Assembly (NCBI GenBank): GCA_030765065.1 | Contig: CM060976.1 | Span: 57,024,539 to 57,088,538 of the forward strand | Direction of reading: 5' to 3' | Length of the DNA stretch: 64,000 nucleotides | Source of the DNA: Deroplatys truncata | Taxonomy: Eukaryota > Arthropoda > Insecta > Mantodea > Mantidae | Shown here: one piece after another, positions 33,511 through 45,200 of the stretch | Layout of the letters: each line of letters opens with the position of its first letter | How positions within the stretch are numbered: position 1 is the first letter of the stretch | The notes under the pieces: generated by a model | Told to the model about the DNA's origin: nothing | The model's input: the letters and a program-made list of their open reading frames with translations, nothing else | Database searches by the model: none | Program-made: the position numbers and the translations under genes

Positions 33511-34205
33511 TTTTTAGGTCCTCTAAATCCAGAAAAGAAGTATCTTTAGAAACATTTCCGTGTGTGTGTGTGTCAGTGAACAGCATAATCAAAAACAGAA
33601 GTCGGATAAATACCAAACTTGGTATTTAGGTTCAGTACCTACCCAAGATCAACACAAAAATGTTCAAGAAACCCTCTCTACCACAAACTAACCTTTATAT
33701 GAAACATTTTTCGAAACCTTACATTTTTTAAAAATGACTAACGATTTTGGCTAAAATGCTGTATATTAAAGATATTTACATACAAATAAAATGTATATCT
33801 TGAATTTTCAGGGAAATTCACTTCATTTGGAAAGGATTTTGCATAATCTTATAAGTGAACGTTAAGCGATAGACGAAAACGTACTAACAAAAAAGTGTGA
33901 ATTTCTTTAAAACGCAATTTACTCAAAACAACTTTTTTATGGTATCAACTATTATCGAGATATCCGTTATTAATGTTTCGATTTGTTCAATAATTTGTCA
34001 TTCTTTTTAAGTCCCGTCGATTTTCAGTTGTTTCTAGCGTTGTCATGGAAAGAATACAGAACTTTAAGACCAGCGTATAGTATTCAGTTATTAAATATTT
34101 GACAGTCGTTGTTTCCTTCTGTACCTATTTTTCAGAGTTTTATCTCATTAAGATGAGCTAGATATAAAAATAAACTTTCGTAAGAACAGTTTGTATAACT
34201 AACTG
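33511..34205 (-). repeat. Repeat A copy, 3' end truncated
   Basis: Reverse-complement repeat A, abutting the foldback MITE. It enters at tttaggtcctctaaatccag, so the last ~90 bp of the family are missing. It then shows a GT tract, aataccaaacttggtattta, aaatgctgtatattaaagat, taagcgatagacgaaaacgt, tatcgagatatccgttatta and aataaactttcgtaagaaca. The 5' end reaches near 34205. Confidence 0.88.
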
Positions 34206-34654
34206 AAGGCGGAAACAGCCCAATTACAGCTGCACTCAACAGTAGAAACAAAAGACAGATTAGTTGCTGTCCTCCGCAGAGAATGCGTGGTAAAAACAAA
34301 AGGCGGTCACATTTTATTCCAAGTATAGCCATGATGTAACACTTAAGCAAAAATAAAAGAGCTTAAAAAGCGACAATCAATGCCGTTTATAACGGTAAGA
34401 GTTGTGTGTTATATTTGTTTCTTTAATTGCCATTTAACAATTACTGTAGATGTGTGTGTAATGAAAACATCTGAGTAGCCTTTATTCTAATTCTACAGGT
34501 GTATGCACTGAAGTTTCTGGATGCCTTCCAATAACCCTTATGTAAGAAAGTTTTACTTTATTTCCTTTGTACTTATATAACAATCAAATTCGTTAGCACG
34601 GCATGTTAAGCAATTATATAAAGAAGGAAAATTGCTAACATTAGAAACCATGAA
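34206..34654. other. AT-rich spacer
   Basis: About 450 bp, no gene. Its last part may be diverged R2 sequence. Confidence 0.4.
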
Positions 34655-34708
34655 TCAATGTTTTATAATCACTAACTCAGAATTGTCTTTATCGATGGTC
34701 ACATACTA

Positions 34709-36020
34709 CGAGTGCGGATCGAATATATCGCACAATATTTTTTACTAAAAGATTTAATACTTAAAATAACAATAACAAATAACAAATGAACTTACATCTT
34801 TTTGACATAGTCACCAAGTTTCGCAACATATTTCTCGCATGGCGATACCAGTTTCAACATGCACTGTTCGTAGAAGTCCGTTTCCTTGCAGTATAGCCAT
34901 CTGCGGACTGCTGATTTCACTTCCACACCTGTCGCAAAGGTTGGCCAGGCAGGAATTGCTTCATGGGACCAAATAGATGAAAGTCCGACGGTGCAAGGTC
35001 CGGACTGTACGGTGGATGCTGGAGCACCTCCCAACAAAATTTTGTGATTTTCTGACGAACAGCAGCAACAACATGGGGGCGAGCATTGTCAAGAAGAATT
35101 TTGACATCGTCAGCATTCATGTTGTGGCGTTTGTCACGAACGGCACGACGCAACTTCACCAAAGTTTTCATGTAGGCTGCAGCATTCACAGTGGACCCGT
35201 GTTCAGCAAAGTCCACCAATACAGCACCATGCATATCCGTGAACACCGTCACAGGCACTTACCTAGCAGATTAAGTCACTTTGAATTTTTTCTTCACTGA
35301 GGAAACCAGCATGTTTCCACTCCATACTTGCCTGCTTGGTATCGGGCGTGTAGTGGTATGCCCATGTCTTATCACCAGTGACGATTCCTTTCAGAAAGTC
35401 ATGACCTTCTGCGGTGTACCGCGTTAGTTTATCCAAGCTCGTCATCATTCGCTGGCCCTTGTGGTTGTCTGTCAGGTTCTTAGGCACCCGGTGAGCACTA
35501 ACTTTACGAAATTTCAACGTGTTATTAACAATATCGTACACCGCACCATAGGAAATGTTGAACTGTTGAGATAAGGTTCGCAGTTGCACACGCCGATCGT
35601 TCAAAATTGCCGCCTCAATGCCTCTGACATTCTGCGGGGTTGCAGCTGTTGCCGGCCTCCCGGAGCGTGCGCATCACTAAGGTTCACACGGCCCTCTAGG
35701 AAGAATGCACATCACCTGGATACATTGCTACGGTCCATCCAACCATATCCACATACACACCACGCATGTCCCTGTGAATATCACTCGATTTATGCACTTT
35801 GGCCTACAAATAACGAACCAACACATCTCTGCTCTTCACACGTGGACGGCAGTAACATGCGCGCCATGTTTGTTGCGTAGTTCACGCTTCTCTCGTTAGA
35901 GCTGAAACAAAAGTACCCTCTGTAGTGAAAACTTCAAACTATATCTTTGTGAAATTGCAACATTGCAGCTGCAATACCAAAGCAGAAAACCGTTGTGCGT
36001 TACTTTTCGATCCGCCCTCG
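34709..36020 (-). mobile_element. mariner DNA transposon (DD34D), full length
   Basis: The 1,312-bp element has terminal inverted repeats that read inward cgagtgcggatcgaa and cgagggcggatcgaa. Homology extends about 35 bp, and TA duplications flank it. Length, ends and encoded DD34D transposase fit the mariner family. The transposase reads minus and is broken in several places, so this copy is not autonomous. It sits inside an R2 copy and is younger than that copy. Confidence 0.92.
34792..35880 (-). pseudogene. mariner transposase (DD34D), frame-disrupted
   Basis: Three open blocks in shifting frames cover most of a ~340-residue mariner transposase. 35604-35263 holds the second helix-turn-helix region and the first catalytic Asp (IVTGDKTWAYHY, then MEWKH). 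35258-34917 holds the second Asp (ILLDNARPHV) and the third (HPPYSPDLAPSDFHLF), with 34 residues between them. 35037-34792 holds the carboxy terminus, ending in YVAKLGDYVKKM. Family members usually read GDETW or GDEKW where this has GDKTW. The amino-terminal DNA-binding part upstream of 35604 is recognisable only as scraps. All three catalytic residues survive although the frame does not. No other gene is close. Confidence 0.9.
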
Positions 36021-36524
36021 TATGTGACTTTTCCAAAGACGTGGCCAAGGACTGCGGAAACTTTATATTCACTACGTTAAATGCTATTTCGTCGTATATG
36101 TTAAGGGCTTTTGTATTATTTGAAAACTATGTAGCTATTATATTAAACAGCTATGGGACTGAAGAGAAGGCACAAAGATTTAAAATATCACCTACGTTAA
36201 TATCTAAAGAGTTACCCGACCATTGTTCCACCGACAAAGGCATTTATAGGCTATGTAACATTCCATAATTTGGAAAACTGTCAGGCAGAGGTCAAGGAAG
36301 TCAGACGTTCCGTCGATGTTACATATCTTTTTGCTTGAATATCAGAGGATTTTTCATCGGTTATTAGGAATAGCCGGGACTACGAATTTACAATTATAAG
36401 GGATAAAAAGGAGGTTTCGCCATAAAATTCCTCCACGTTAATTAGAAATTAATTTAAAAGCTTTAATTTAAAAAGCTATCTCTGCAATGTCGGTTAAGCA
36501 GCTAGATGTTAGTATAAAAGTTCA

Positions 36525-36650
36525 TTATTTTCTCTACTACTTTTGGTAGGTAGAAGAGGTACTGCGTTCCACTCAAAACTGGATGTGTACATTTGACCGG
36601 AAATAGATGCGTACGGGGTCCCTGAACACCAAAAAACGTTTTTTGATAAT
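36525..36650 (-). repeat. Repeat A, 3' end fragment
   Basis: Plus-strand text ttattttctctactactttt, gtactgcgttccactcaaaa and accggaaatagatgcg is the complement of the family's last ~120 bp. It directly follows R2. Confidence 0.75.
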
Positions 36651-38473
36651 CTTAGACTTCGGTTTTGCGTTCCCTGATACCGTTAAAACCGCGATATGGT
36701 ACGGTTATAAGAAGTACTTCCTTTTTTCTTTATTTATTCACATTTCATTTTTATATTGTTGTAGGATTTTTGCTGTTCTTCCGGTTACTGATAGTGTGGA
36801 AGAGAAGTTCGCTCAGATCCATTTGTATAAATAAATAATAAAAATATTTCACTTCAACTGAAACACATCCTGGACGCTCTGCATACATAATATACCGAGT
36901 GTAAGAGAAGTCATTACATCAGTTCAAATCAGTTACATATCTTATTTTTTTGGAACAATTTTTGTATCTTTTATTTTTTCTATGACTATTTTCTTTGGAG
37001 ATAGTTTAGGTTTTTTGAGAACATAAAACACACACTTTGGGAACGTTGTGCAGCGCGCAGTAGGCAAACGGTAGTTGTGAGCGGAGGTGGCACTCTACCT
37101 TTCTAAACCAGAGTAGTCAGCGCGTAAACAGGTTTCATTTTCGTTGGCGCGTGGTTCACGAGTGTAGAAGTATTTTGTGTATTCCTGCCCATACCTTCAT
37201 AGCAAATATCTTCGCTGTTGAAAATGATACTCTTTAGTGCTGTGATGGCTTTCTTCCGCCATGAATAGGTGTTATGACAATTGAAAACGACAATTTTTGT
37301 AAAGGTAGTTTCGCATATTTTCATACTTATGGCATAACTGCACCTTTTCTAGGAACCAATTGGCGAAAGCAGCCTAGGCGCATAATCGGATGCTTTCAAC
37401 TACAAGATTTAAAATCTCTTTCTCTGCAGAGACAGTATTTCATGCTCGCCCTCCTTCATGTGCTGGCTGCACAATCCTGAGGTTTACCTATGAGTATTTA
37501 CTAAACAGACATCGCGTTCTTTAATCACTAAACCTGTACGTTTCAATGCGTAGTACGATGTTACTCTAATATGGCTCAAAATGGTGTGTTTTTCAGTCAG
37601 CGACCGCGAAACGCTTGTTGGACGATGATGGCATTGCTTCCTAAAGTTAGTGTAGGTCAGTAGCTGCCAAGTTGTGCCTGTCAGTACGCCAAAACATTAC
37701 ACCACCCTTTCGTCATGTTTGTTTGGATTAAGGGTCGTGTAGGAAACAAAACCGCTAGTTCCCTCGCCTCCCAGTTCAAGTATGCTGTTTTGATTACGTC
37801 CAGGAGCGGGTTCTCACACTGACCTACCTTGACCTAACAACGTGATCTATGATTGCAACCACATTACATCAGCAAAATGGTGTTCGGCAAATGATTAGTT
37901 ATTCTAAAACCCTGGATAATGTCATGCAGTTACCATGGAAACTAAATACGTTGTTCTATCAGAAATAGATTTTTCTATCTATCTTACAAGTAAATTATTA
38001 AATTCATAGATTCTCGTGGAATAGATAATCTAATTTGAAAAAACAACTATGTTTTGGCAGGGTGGCTGATTACAGAGCAAAATCCTACTATACTTCTTTG
38101 TTTGTAATACCCCTATGAAGTACATATTATGAAGAACGCAATAATTCCCTTCTACCCTGCATAATGAATAATATATATAATATAAAAATGTATATAGTAT
38201 ATGAAGTATTATGCATAAGAATTTTTGACGATAGTGTTTTTTAATCCACTTCCCACTCATGCTATCTTACGAAGGATCTCTCCACTCCGTGGGTTTTGCA
38301 TTTCTATCGCAGGCGTTAATTAAATCTAATTAATCATCTAAATATTGATATATGTATTTATTGTTGTAAACATCCAAAATAATCATATCTGAAAGTTGAA
38401 TTTTACTGTTTAAGTCATACTGTCTTTACTTCCGTATTTTTAATATTTACTTTGTATTTTGTAATTAATTAGT
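36651..38473. other. Spacer, no supported gene
   Basis: About 1.8 kb. An ATG-led frame near 37570 (MAQNGVFFSQRPRNACWTM) runs only about 30 codons and has no domain or splice context. The rest is AT-rich with no family match. Confidence 0.4.
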
Positions 38474-38558
38474 TTAAATACCGGCTATGGCATTGCATCT
38501 TTCAGTCGTCTGATTCTACCTTTCCTACTTTCGATTTATTTAATTCATACAGCATTTA
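38474..38558 (+). repeat. SINE-E tail fragment
   Basis: taccggctatggcattgcat, ctttcagtcgtctgattcta and cctttcctactttcga parallel the 3' end of the 22.5-kb unit (acggccatggcattgaattt, ttcagtctgattctttc). The D-38-D transposon begins immediately downstream, so it may have inserted in or beside this SINE. Confidence 0.5.
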
Positions 38559-38561
38559 ATA

Positions 38562-39915
38562 CAGGGTGATTTATGAAGAACTGACGCATTTATTTCTTTA
38601 ATTATTTCAAAACGAGTTATGCTAGCGACAACTTATTATACCTGAAATGCAGAGCAATTTTGTGAGATTATTTACCCCTATAGCAAACGTTGAAAACGTT
38701 CTCCATCCTGCATAAGGCACAACTGAACACGTCGTTCCATGTCACTGGATACTCGGTGGAGGACGCTGTTGCCAATAGCTAGAATCTCCTGTTTAATGTT
38801 GTGCTTCAGATCGTCCAATATCTGGGGAGGTATGGCATAAACCCTGTGTTTTAAGCAACCCCATAGAAAGAAGTCCGGCGATGTCAAATCCGGAGATCTT
38901 GGTGGCCACAGGTTCTTGGAAATTATCCGGTCGTCAAAGAAACTTGCAATCAGTGCCATGGATTCATTTGATGTATGGCATGTAGCACCGTCCTGCTGAA
39001 AATATCCTTGACTCAGCTCTACATCGTCTACTTAGTCAGCAAACTCCACGAAAATCCGTCTGTGCTCTGTAGTGTTCACATTCTATTCCAAACAAATTAG
39101 TTCCACTATTCCCTGTGCGGATATTTCGCACCAAACTCCGATTTAACCGGATGTATAGGTGCTTCATGAATAACATGTGGATTTTCGCTCGCCAATAGCG
39201 TGAGTTATTTGAGTTCACACAGCCGGTTAAATGGAACCATGGTTCATTTGTGAACCATTTGATGGACAACATGGCAGGATTTTGCATAATGAACACCTGA
39301 AACCAACGACAATAATTCACTCGTCTATCCTTATCCTATGGTTCCTGTAACTGATGGACAACTGTAATCCTATACGGCTTTAGGCCTGCACTTTTCCAGC
39401 TCTCTGACACATTGAGTAGCTGTACCCTGTCTCCTGCGACACACGTCTTAATGATTTTTTGGGTGACTGATCTAGTCGTGCTGTTACGTCAACAACCGTG
39501 GGAAGCCTAGATGAACGAGTATTGCCTTTTTCACTCACCAGAGATCCAGTTGTTTCCAATTTGTTTACCAGTCGCAGCATTGTGTTTCTTTGGGGAGGCT
39601 TCCGAACACCAAATTCTCTCTGATATGCCCTTTGTTGGGTGTATTGGAATTCGTAACCGAGTATTGCTTTACAAGGAAGAGTCGTTCATTTAATATGTAG
39701 TCCATTTTCGCGTTGACTAGAACAAAATCTCAAAAACAGTTTCCGACAGTAAAACTAACAATTACGAATAAAACACGAATATCTGCGCATCTAGTGACAG
39801 GCAATCGAAACTCCAGAACATTCTGCTTAATTTGGTGCTAAAATTGGGGCATTTACTGAATTTCGAACAGAATAATTAAAGAAAGAAATGTGTCAGTTCT
39901 TCATAAATCACCCTG
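38562..39915 (-). mobile_element. IS630-Tc1-mariner element with D-38-D spacing, full length
   Basis: The 1,354-bp element has terminal repeats reading inward cagggtgatttatgaagaac and continuing tgac(g/a)catttatttctttaatta, about 50 bp with few differences. TA duplications flank it (38560-38561 and 39916-39917). It carries one broken transposase on the minus strand. The catalytic spacing and helix-turn-helix text differ from classic Tc1 and mariner, pointing to one of the lesser clades of the superfamily. Confidence 0.88.
38678..39620 (-). pseudogene. IS630-Tc1-mariner transposase, frame-disrupted
   Basis: Blocks in order on the minus strand: AYQREFGVRKPPQRNTMLRL and LVNKLETTGSLVSEKG (first helix-turn-helix region); KKSLRRVSQETGYSYSMCQR (second helix-turn-helix); WFTNEPWFHLTGCVNSNN (first catalytic block); FQQDGATCHTS (second Asp); WPPRSPDLTSPDFFLWG (third Asp). 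The tail is LDDLKHNIKQEILAIGNSVL and on to ERFQRLL. The first catalytic residue reads N (FTNE) where relatives have D. There are 38 residues between the second and third Asp. At least two frame breaks are present. The HTH text resembles proteins often labelled DUF4817 in insects; this is from memory of the family, not a search. Confidence 0.82.
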
Positions 39916-40189
39916 TATAACTTTTTCGGCACAAGCAGGCACGTCGCCTCCAGTTGTTCACTGCCAGGCGTGACTAGACAATCACCAGGTCGTAGAAGCT
40001 AGAGCTGACGGTAATTAGTTCAATGTTCGTGGAAATAATTCAATTATTCACTACGTCAGAAAAATAGTATGCAAGTCACATCTTCTTTGTTCTGCAAAGC
40101 TGCACTTGTATTGCAATATGCTATTGTAAACATAACACACAGATACGTTGAAAACTAGATTGTAGAAGTAGCTAATAAAATGAAAAATT

Positions 40190-40890
40190 TGGTCTGTTGC
40201 TTCACATGACTTTCTCTACATTCTATCACTCATTAATGAGTATGCAGTATTTTTACGAAAGTTTATTTTGTACCTACTTCATTTTATTCGAGATAAACCT
40301 TTACGAAAATAGCTGCATTACACATTTCTTTATAGATACAAAGGGAATAATGGTAGTCAAATGTTTTAAAACTGGACGCTATACCCTTACCATAAAATTC
40401 CATATTCTTTCCATGACATCGCGAGAAACAGCTGAAAATCGACAGGACTAAAACAATAATGGATATCCCTGGAATGGCAGATGCTACAAAAATTTATTAA
40501 AAACAATTATATTGTCGGTTTTAAAGAGATTTATGTTTTTGGTGTGATACGTTTTCGTCTATCGCTTAACGTTCACCAGTTATACCAGATTACACAAAAT
40601 TCCTTCCAAATGAAGTAGATTTCACAGGTTATTCCCAGAAAATTTAAGATACACGTTTTATTTGTCATATAAATATCTTAAATATATGGTAGTTTAAACA
40701 AACTCGTTAGAGCAATTTTATAGAAAATGAAAAATTTCGAAAGCTGTTTCATGTAAAGTGTAGTTTGGGGTAGAGTGACTTTCTTAAAAATCTTCGAGTC
40801 GCATTTTCGTAATAAATACCAAATTTGGTATTTATCGACTTTCGTTTTTGAGTTACACTGCTCACAGATACACTCACAGATATACAGATT

Positions 40891-40935
<45 letters not shown>

Positions 40936-41070
40936 ACTGGAACTTTTTCTAAAGTTGTTCTTTTTATTCGGGGCCTCAAAACGAGTATTTCCGGTGATAA
41001 CTTGGTATAGAAATTTTTGGTGGAATGCAATACCGTCTCTACTTACTATGTACATGGTAAATAATGTAAA
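40190..41070 (+). repeat. Repeat A, full-length copy with long CA tract
   Basis: It runs from gttgcttcacatgactttct to gtacatggtaaataatgtaa, about 870 bp, with every family block present. The CA tract (40891-40934) is the longest pure CA run in the window's repeat A copies. Upstream of it lies aaataccaaatttggtattt, a 20-nt near-palindrome shared by several copies. Open frames through the CA tract on both strands are artefacts. This and the 10.7-kb copy are the best templates for a consensus. Confidence 0.92.
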
Positions 41071-41886
41071 AATCCTGAAAAACGCTGAACATCTAAACTT
41101 TATATACACATACACATAATGCATACATACATATATACATACATTACATACATACGTACTTATGATGAATATTTTTAAGTTTGTTTAAACAGTTGGTAGA
41201 CCTAGATGTGAGATTTGTGAGGAATTACCTCCTAAGTTTTGTATTTTGTATTTGGTGTGCAGTGGGTTATACTATATGTGACTTTTACCTCTGAGCTGGA
41301 ATGCTTTACAAGATCCTTGCATTAAAGATATGTTTTTGGGTCATGCTTATTGTCACAATGTATGTGTGATATATAGCTCCTGGATTTACTAAAATCTTTG
41401 GAAAGGGAAATAAGCCCACCTTCTCTGGTAGGCAAAGCCATGGCTAAAGCAGATAAGACTCTCCTCGAGGCTTTTTCCGGTTTCTTCCCTTATCTCTGTC
41501 TCTCTCGCCATCATCCACCTCTTTCCGGTGTCAAGTGCCAGGTTTCTGGCCCCGCCCAATCCCATCCACAATTCTTTCTTCCCTAAGGCCCTCTTACTTT
41601 CATAGCCTTCTCACTGAAATATTTGCTCTTCAACAGTGGAGATGAATAAGCAGCAATTTTCACGGTATCATCATCATTATTAAATCTTCATATTCCATTC
41701 ATTTTGACGAAAACGTTCTCTTATCTCGTTTCAGAGGGACAAGCCTTACTTGCGTCCGCTGTATAAGCTGTCGATCTTGTGCAAGATTTTCAAGATCGTA
41801 TCCGTCCCATGGAAACAAATACTTCCGTTATGCTCACCCTCCTCTGTCTTTCGAGTATATTATGCTGCAATATTTATTTTGTCTGT
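41071..41886. other. Spacer with a CATA microsatellite
   Basis: Contains imperfect (CATA)n at about 41106-41155. 41395-41590 is GC-richer with short open frames on both strands, not recognised as a gene. Confidence 0.4.
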
Positions 41887-42510
41887 CTTTCTATCATGTA
41901 CATAGTACGTAGAGAAGGTATTGCATTCCACCCAAACATTCGATACCAGATTTCATTGGAAATACATGTTTTGAGGTCTCTGAATAAAAAAAAACATGTG
42001 TGTGCGTGTGTGTGTGAACAGTATAACTCAAAACAAAAGTCGTATAAACACCAAAGTTTATATTTAGGTTCAGTACCTCCCAAAAATGCGACAAAGATTT
42101 TCAGTTAAATTCCCTCACCGCAAACTACCCTTTAAGTGGAAGATTTGTTGAAGATGTTGGTTTTCTAAAAAATGACTTTAAGGCTTTTGACTAAAATACA
42201 TACATTAAGGATATTTACATAAGAAATAGAATTTTATCTTGAACTTTCTGGCAATGGCCTTTGAAGCCCTCTTCATTCGGAAGGAATTTTGTATAATATT
42301 GTATAACTTGTAAACGTTAAGCGATAGACGAAAATTTACTATACAAGAAATGTAGATCTCTTTAAAACATACTATTTACTTCAAATAACTTTTTTTGTGG
42401 CATCAGCCATTTCCGAGTATCGCTATTAATGGTTGGAATAGTTCACTTCTGGCCATTCTCTTAAGTCCTGTCACGCTATTGCCTTTGTATTGGTAACGAA
42501 ATGTGTAATA
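41887..42510 (-). repeat. Repeat A copy, 5' end lost
   Basis: Complement of the family from its 3' end (catagtacgtagagaaggta, ttgcattccacccaaacatt) through the GT tract and the middle blocks (cggaaggaattttgtataat, taagcgatagacgaaaattt, catcagccatttccgagtat). It fades after about 42490. Confidence 0.88.
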
Positions 42511-43419
42511 CAGCTATTGCTTCAGGCATTATCTTTAACATTTAAATAATATCAGTCTAATTATACAATATAAAATATTATAACAGCCCGCGTTAAAGCA
42601 GTATATGTATAGTAATAATATATAAAGTGTATGTGACAGTCATTGTATTATGTTTATATTAGTATGTACATGTATAATAATGTTATGTGATTCTATTACG
42701 TAATGTAACAATGTAGGAGCTGTGACAATAGAAGCAAAATACCTTCCGTAGCAAACAGAATTATAAAGTAGAAGCCGAAAGTTACTAACAATGAGGTAAC
42801 AATGAGGTAACCTTGAGACAACAACAGATTAGAAAGTTTAATAATGTAATATTTAAAACAGTTTATAAATAACAATAAAAAACTAGAAAAGCTTTAAGTT
42901 AAATAAAAGTATTCTATTGGAGTAGGATTAGCCAATCAGAGACTTGAAATAGAGTAAATGTACGAATTTAGGCGGTAGACGCAGACGCTACAAGGCAGCG
43001 TTTCCGAGCACTTCGCTCGGTACCTATTCAGTGTGAGACAAAAAAATTCATTACGGCCTGAATAATATAAAGTTTACGTGTTAAAAATTACAATTAACAT
43101 TAATCTCACAGTAGGATACATCAGTGAAGTGTTATTTAATCGTGTGAAAGGTTAATGAAACGAAGTTAAATACCATTATAATTTGTGTAAGCCTTGTTGT
43201 TTAGCCGTACTACCCTTGCTTAGAAATACGTGTTCTAAAAATCACTGCTGACGCAGCCGAGGCAGACACATATAATGCTTAAATAAACATTAAAATTGCA
43301 AAGTTGACTTTTAAAGTGGGGGTAAGGCCACCGGAAATGTATGTTCCATACGTGGGGTTCCAACCCTCTCAAGTTTGGGGCAATAACCCTCTCATTCTGC
43401 AAAGGTTTATCTCGATTAA
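42511..43419. other. AT-rich spacer
   Basis: No gene. A second gccaatcagaga motif is at 42931, followed by a GC-richer 100 bp. A possible small minus-strand repeat A scrap (aaggtttatctcgattaaaa) lies at 43401-43420. Confidence 0.4.
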
Positions 43420-43480
43420 AACCTGATGTGATGCACTCCATGACTTCTTCTACTCAATCTTCTACAAAATTCTTACAAAA
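43420..43480 (+). repeat. Repeat A, 5' end scrap
   Basis: cctgatgtgatgcactccat, gacttcttctactc and aaaattcttacaaaag match the family's first 60 bp. Confidence 0.55.
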
Positions 43481-43689
43481 GCAGTAGGTAAAGCATCAGT
43501 TAAGAGTTTTAAAGAGTGACTTCTTCAACCAATGACTTCTGCAACGGATTACCCTTCTCTTTATAGAACTTACAAACCAATGCCTTGGTTCAGTAGCTTA
43601 TCGAGCAGCAAGCAAACTCTGGATCATAGCATAACTAGGGTAGGTGATCAGCCCAATTCCTGGCATGGCGGCGAAGAAGAAGGAAATGG

Positions 43690-43874
43690 GATGTAGTGAT
43701 GAAAGGGATGATAGGAAAATTCGTAGGACAAATTATCCAACCCAGCATTCACCTAGCGACCGAGGAAAACCGCGAAAACAACTTTGGTCAGATTGGTTGC
43801 TCCGGGTGGTTTGAATGCGGGACTTCCAGAATGTGGGCCACAGGCGCTACCGTTTGAGCCAACCCGCTAGGTTC
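43690..43874 (-). repeat. SINE-B copy, short
   Basis: Minus strand from about 43872: agcgggttggctcaaacggt (A-box region), cgcattcaaaccac (B-box region), then ttcctcggtcgctaggtgaa and tgctgggttgg. The long body is absent. A repeat A copy starts about 40 bp downstream. Confidence 0.75.
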
Positions 43875-43914
43875 TTCCCCATTTGAGATTAGTAAAATTT
43901 TTAGGAAAAATAAA

Positions 43915-44452
43915 CCAATACCAAGGAATATCTCGCAAATGGTTAACTCCACGAAAAACTACTTCTGTGCTTTAACGAGATCTACACTTTTTTGTAGCAA
44001 GATTTTCTCTACTTCTTACAGTATACCAATTATAAAAAAATCACTCAGAACGAAGATAACTTCACAGGCACTCCCAGATAATTCAAGATATATGTTTTAC
44101 TTGCATATAAAAATATCTTAAACATGTGGTATATTAATATAAATGGTTAAAGAAAATAAAAAATAGGGAAAACCTTTCCATGTAAATAGTAGTTTCAGGG
44201 AGATTTTTTTAATATCTTCATGTCATGTCCTTGGAAGGAGCTGACCTTAAGTAACAGGTTTGGTTTTTAATCGACTTGTTTTTGAGTTATGCTGTTCATA
44301 GACACACACATATGACCTTTTCTAAAAATGGTTGTTTTTATTCAGGCAGTCTTAAAACGGTGTTTCCGGTTAAATATCGTTATCAAATTTGTGAATGCAA
44401 TGCAATACTTCCTTTACTATAGATGTGTAGCAGTGAAAGTAGTAAACAACAA
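43915..44452 (+). repeat. Repeat A copy, 5'-truncated and worn
   Basis: It shows aaggaatatctcgcaaatgg, gctttaacgagatctacact, acttcacaggcactcccaga, gttatgctgttcatagacac and a degraded 3' end (gtagcagtgaaagtagtaaa). The CA tract is only five units. Confidence 0.82.
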
Positions 44453-45164
44453 GAGTGTTGGATGAAGTCCCTCTATTTTCCTTAACTTGTTTGAATTGAG
44501 TATATCTTTCTTTGCTGCGTTTCATTAAAGCCGTACTTATAATGTCACAGTTTAAATTTCAGCTATTGAGAATATAATTCATTGCAGAATTTGTATTTTA
44601 CAGATGGAATGCCTTTATTGTTGTATTTTAACTACTGTTTTTATTTAAATTTTCCATTTACTGGGCAAAATACCGAAGCGTTTTATAAAGTTTTCTTATT
44701 TTCCTCCACACATCTATCACAATGGTTAATGAAGGCTTTTATGACAGATATTGGTATATTTAAGTAATATTCAGACTCTTTTCTATAAACCTTAATTGCA
44801 ATTCGTGGTCACAATAGTGGCCATATTATAAGTATTTTTTATTATATCCATAATTTTTCTGTTTATGATTGCAGACAACGAAATTAGTTTAAAATACTGT
44901 GACGTAATGGAGGCGCCTCCAGTAATTGTGATGTAAGTGTGGCGACGACGCCATCAACGCATTTATCAGACGTAAACTAAAGAATGGGGACGTAGCTCAG
45001 GATTACATCGAGAGGATTACAAATTGTGATAGCTGGAAGAGTGGTGAAAGGGTCACATTATCAAACATATAATTTCTGTTCCCAATCACTCCAATCCTTA
45101 ATCTTTCTAATATAAACTAAACTACACCTAAGAGAGAAAGAATTAGCTTGTAGGTTTAGCTAAA
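44453..45164. other. AT-rich spacer
   Basis: About 700 bp, no supported gene or family match. Confidence 0.4.
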
Positions 45165-45200
45165 TGACGGAGGAAGTCGACGTTCCATCAATGTTATGCA
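45165..45200 (+). repeat. Possible R2 scrap
   Basis: gacggaggaagtcgacgttc then catcaatgtta resembles the R2 block aaggaagtcagacgttccat then cgatgttt. It is short enough that chance cannot be excluded. Confidence 0.3.

Larger units (their letters stand above)
34655..36525 (+). repeat. Repeat R2, copy 2, split by mariner
   Basis: R2 sequence stops at the TA at 34707-34708 (left flank ttatcgatggtcacatac) and resumes at the TA at 36021-36022 (tatgtgacttttccaaagac). The uninterrupted 4.2-kb copy reads tctcgatgatcgtagactat, then gtgtcttttccaaag, across the same point and so acts as an empty-site reference. The right part runs through tataggctatgtaacattcc and aggaagtcagacgttccgtc to about 36525. 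No coding sequence is seen in R2 itself. Confidence 0.75.

Noticed and set aside
37570-37860. Host-gene pseudogene beginning MAQNGVFF
   Set aside because: Only about 30 codons stay open, no domain is visible and later frames do not continue it.
40678-41124. 148- and 114-codon open frames through a CA array
   Set aside because: The array encodes only repeated Cys-Val or His-Thr and the rest is repeat A.
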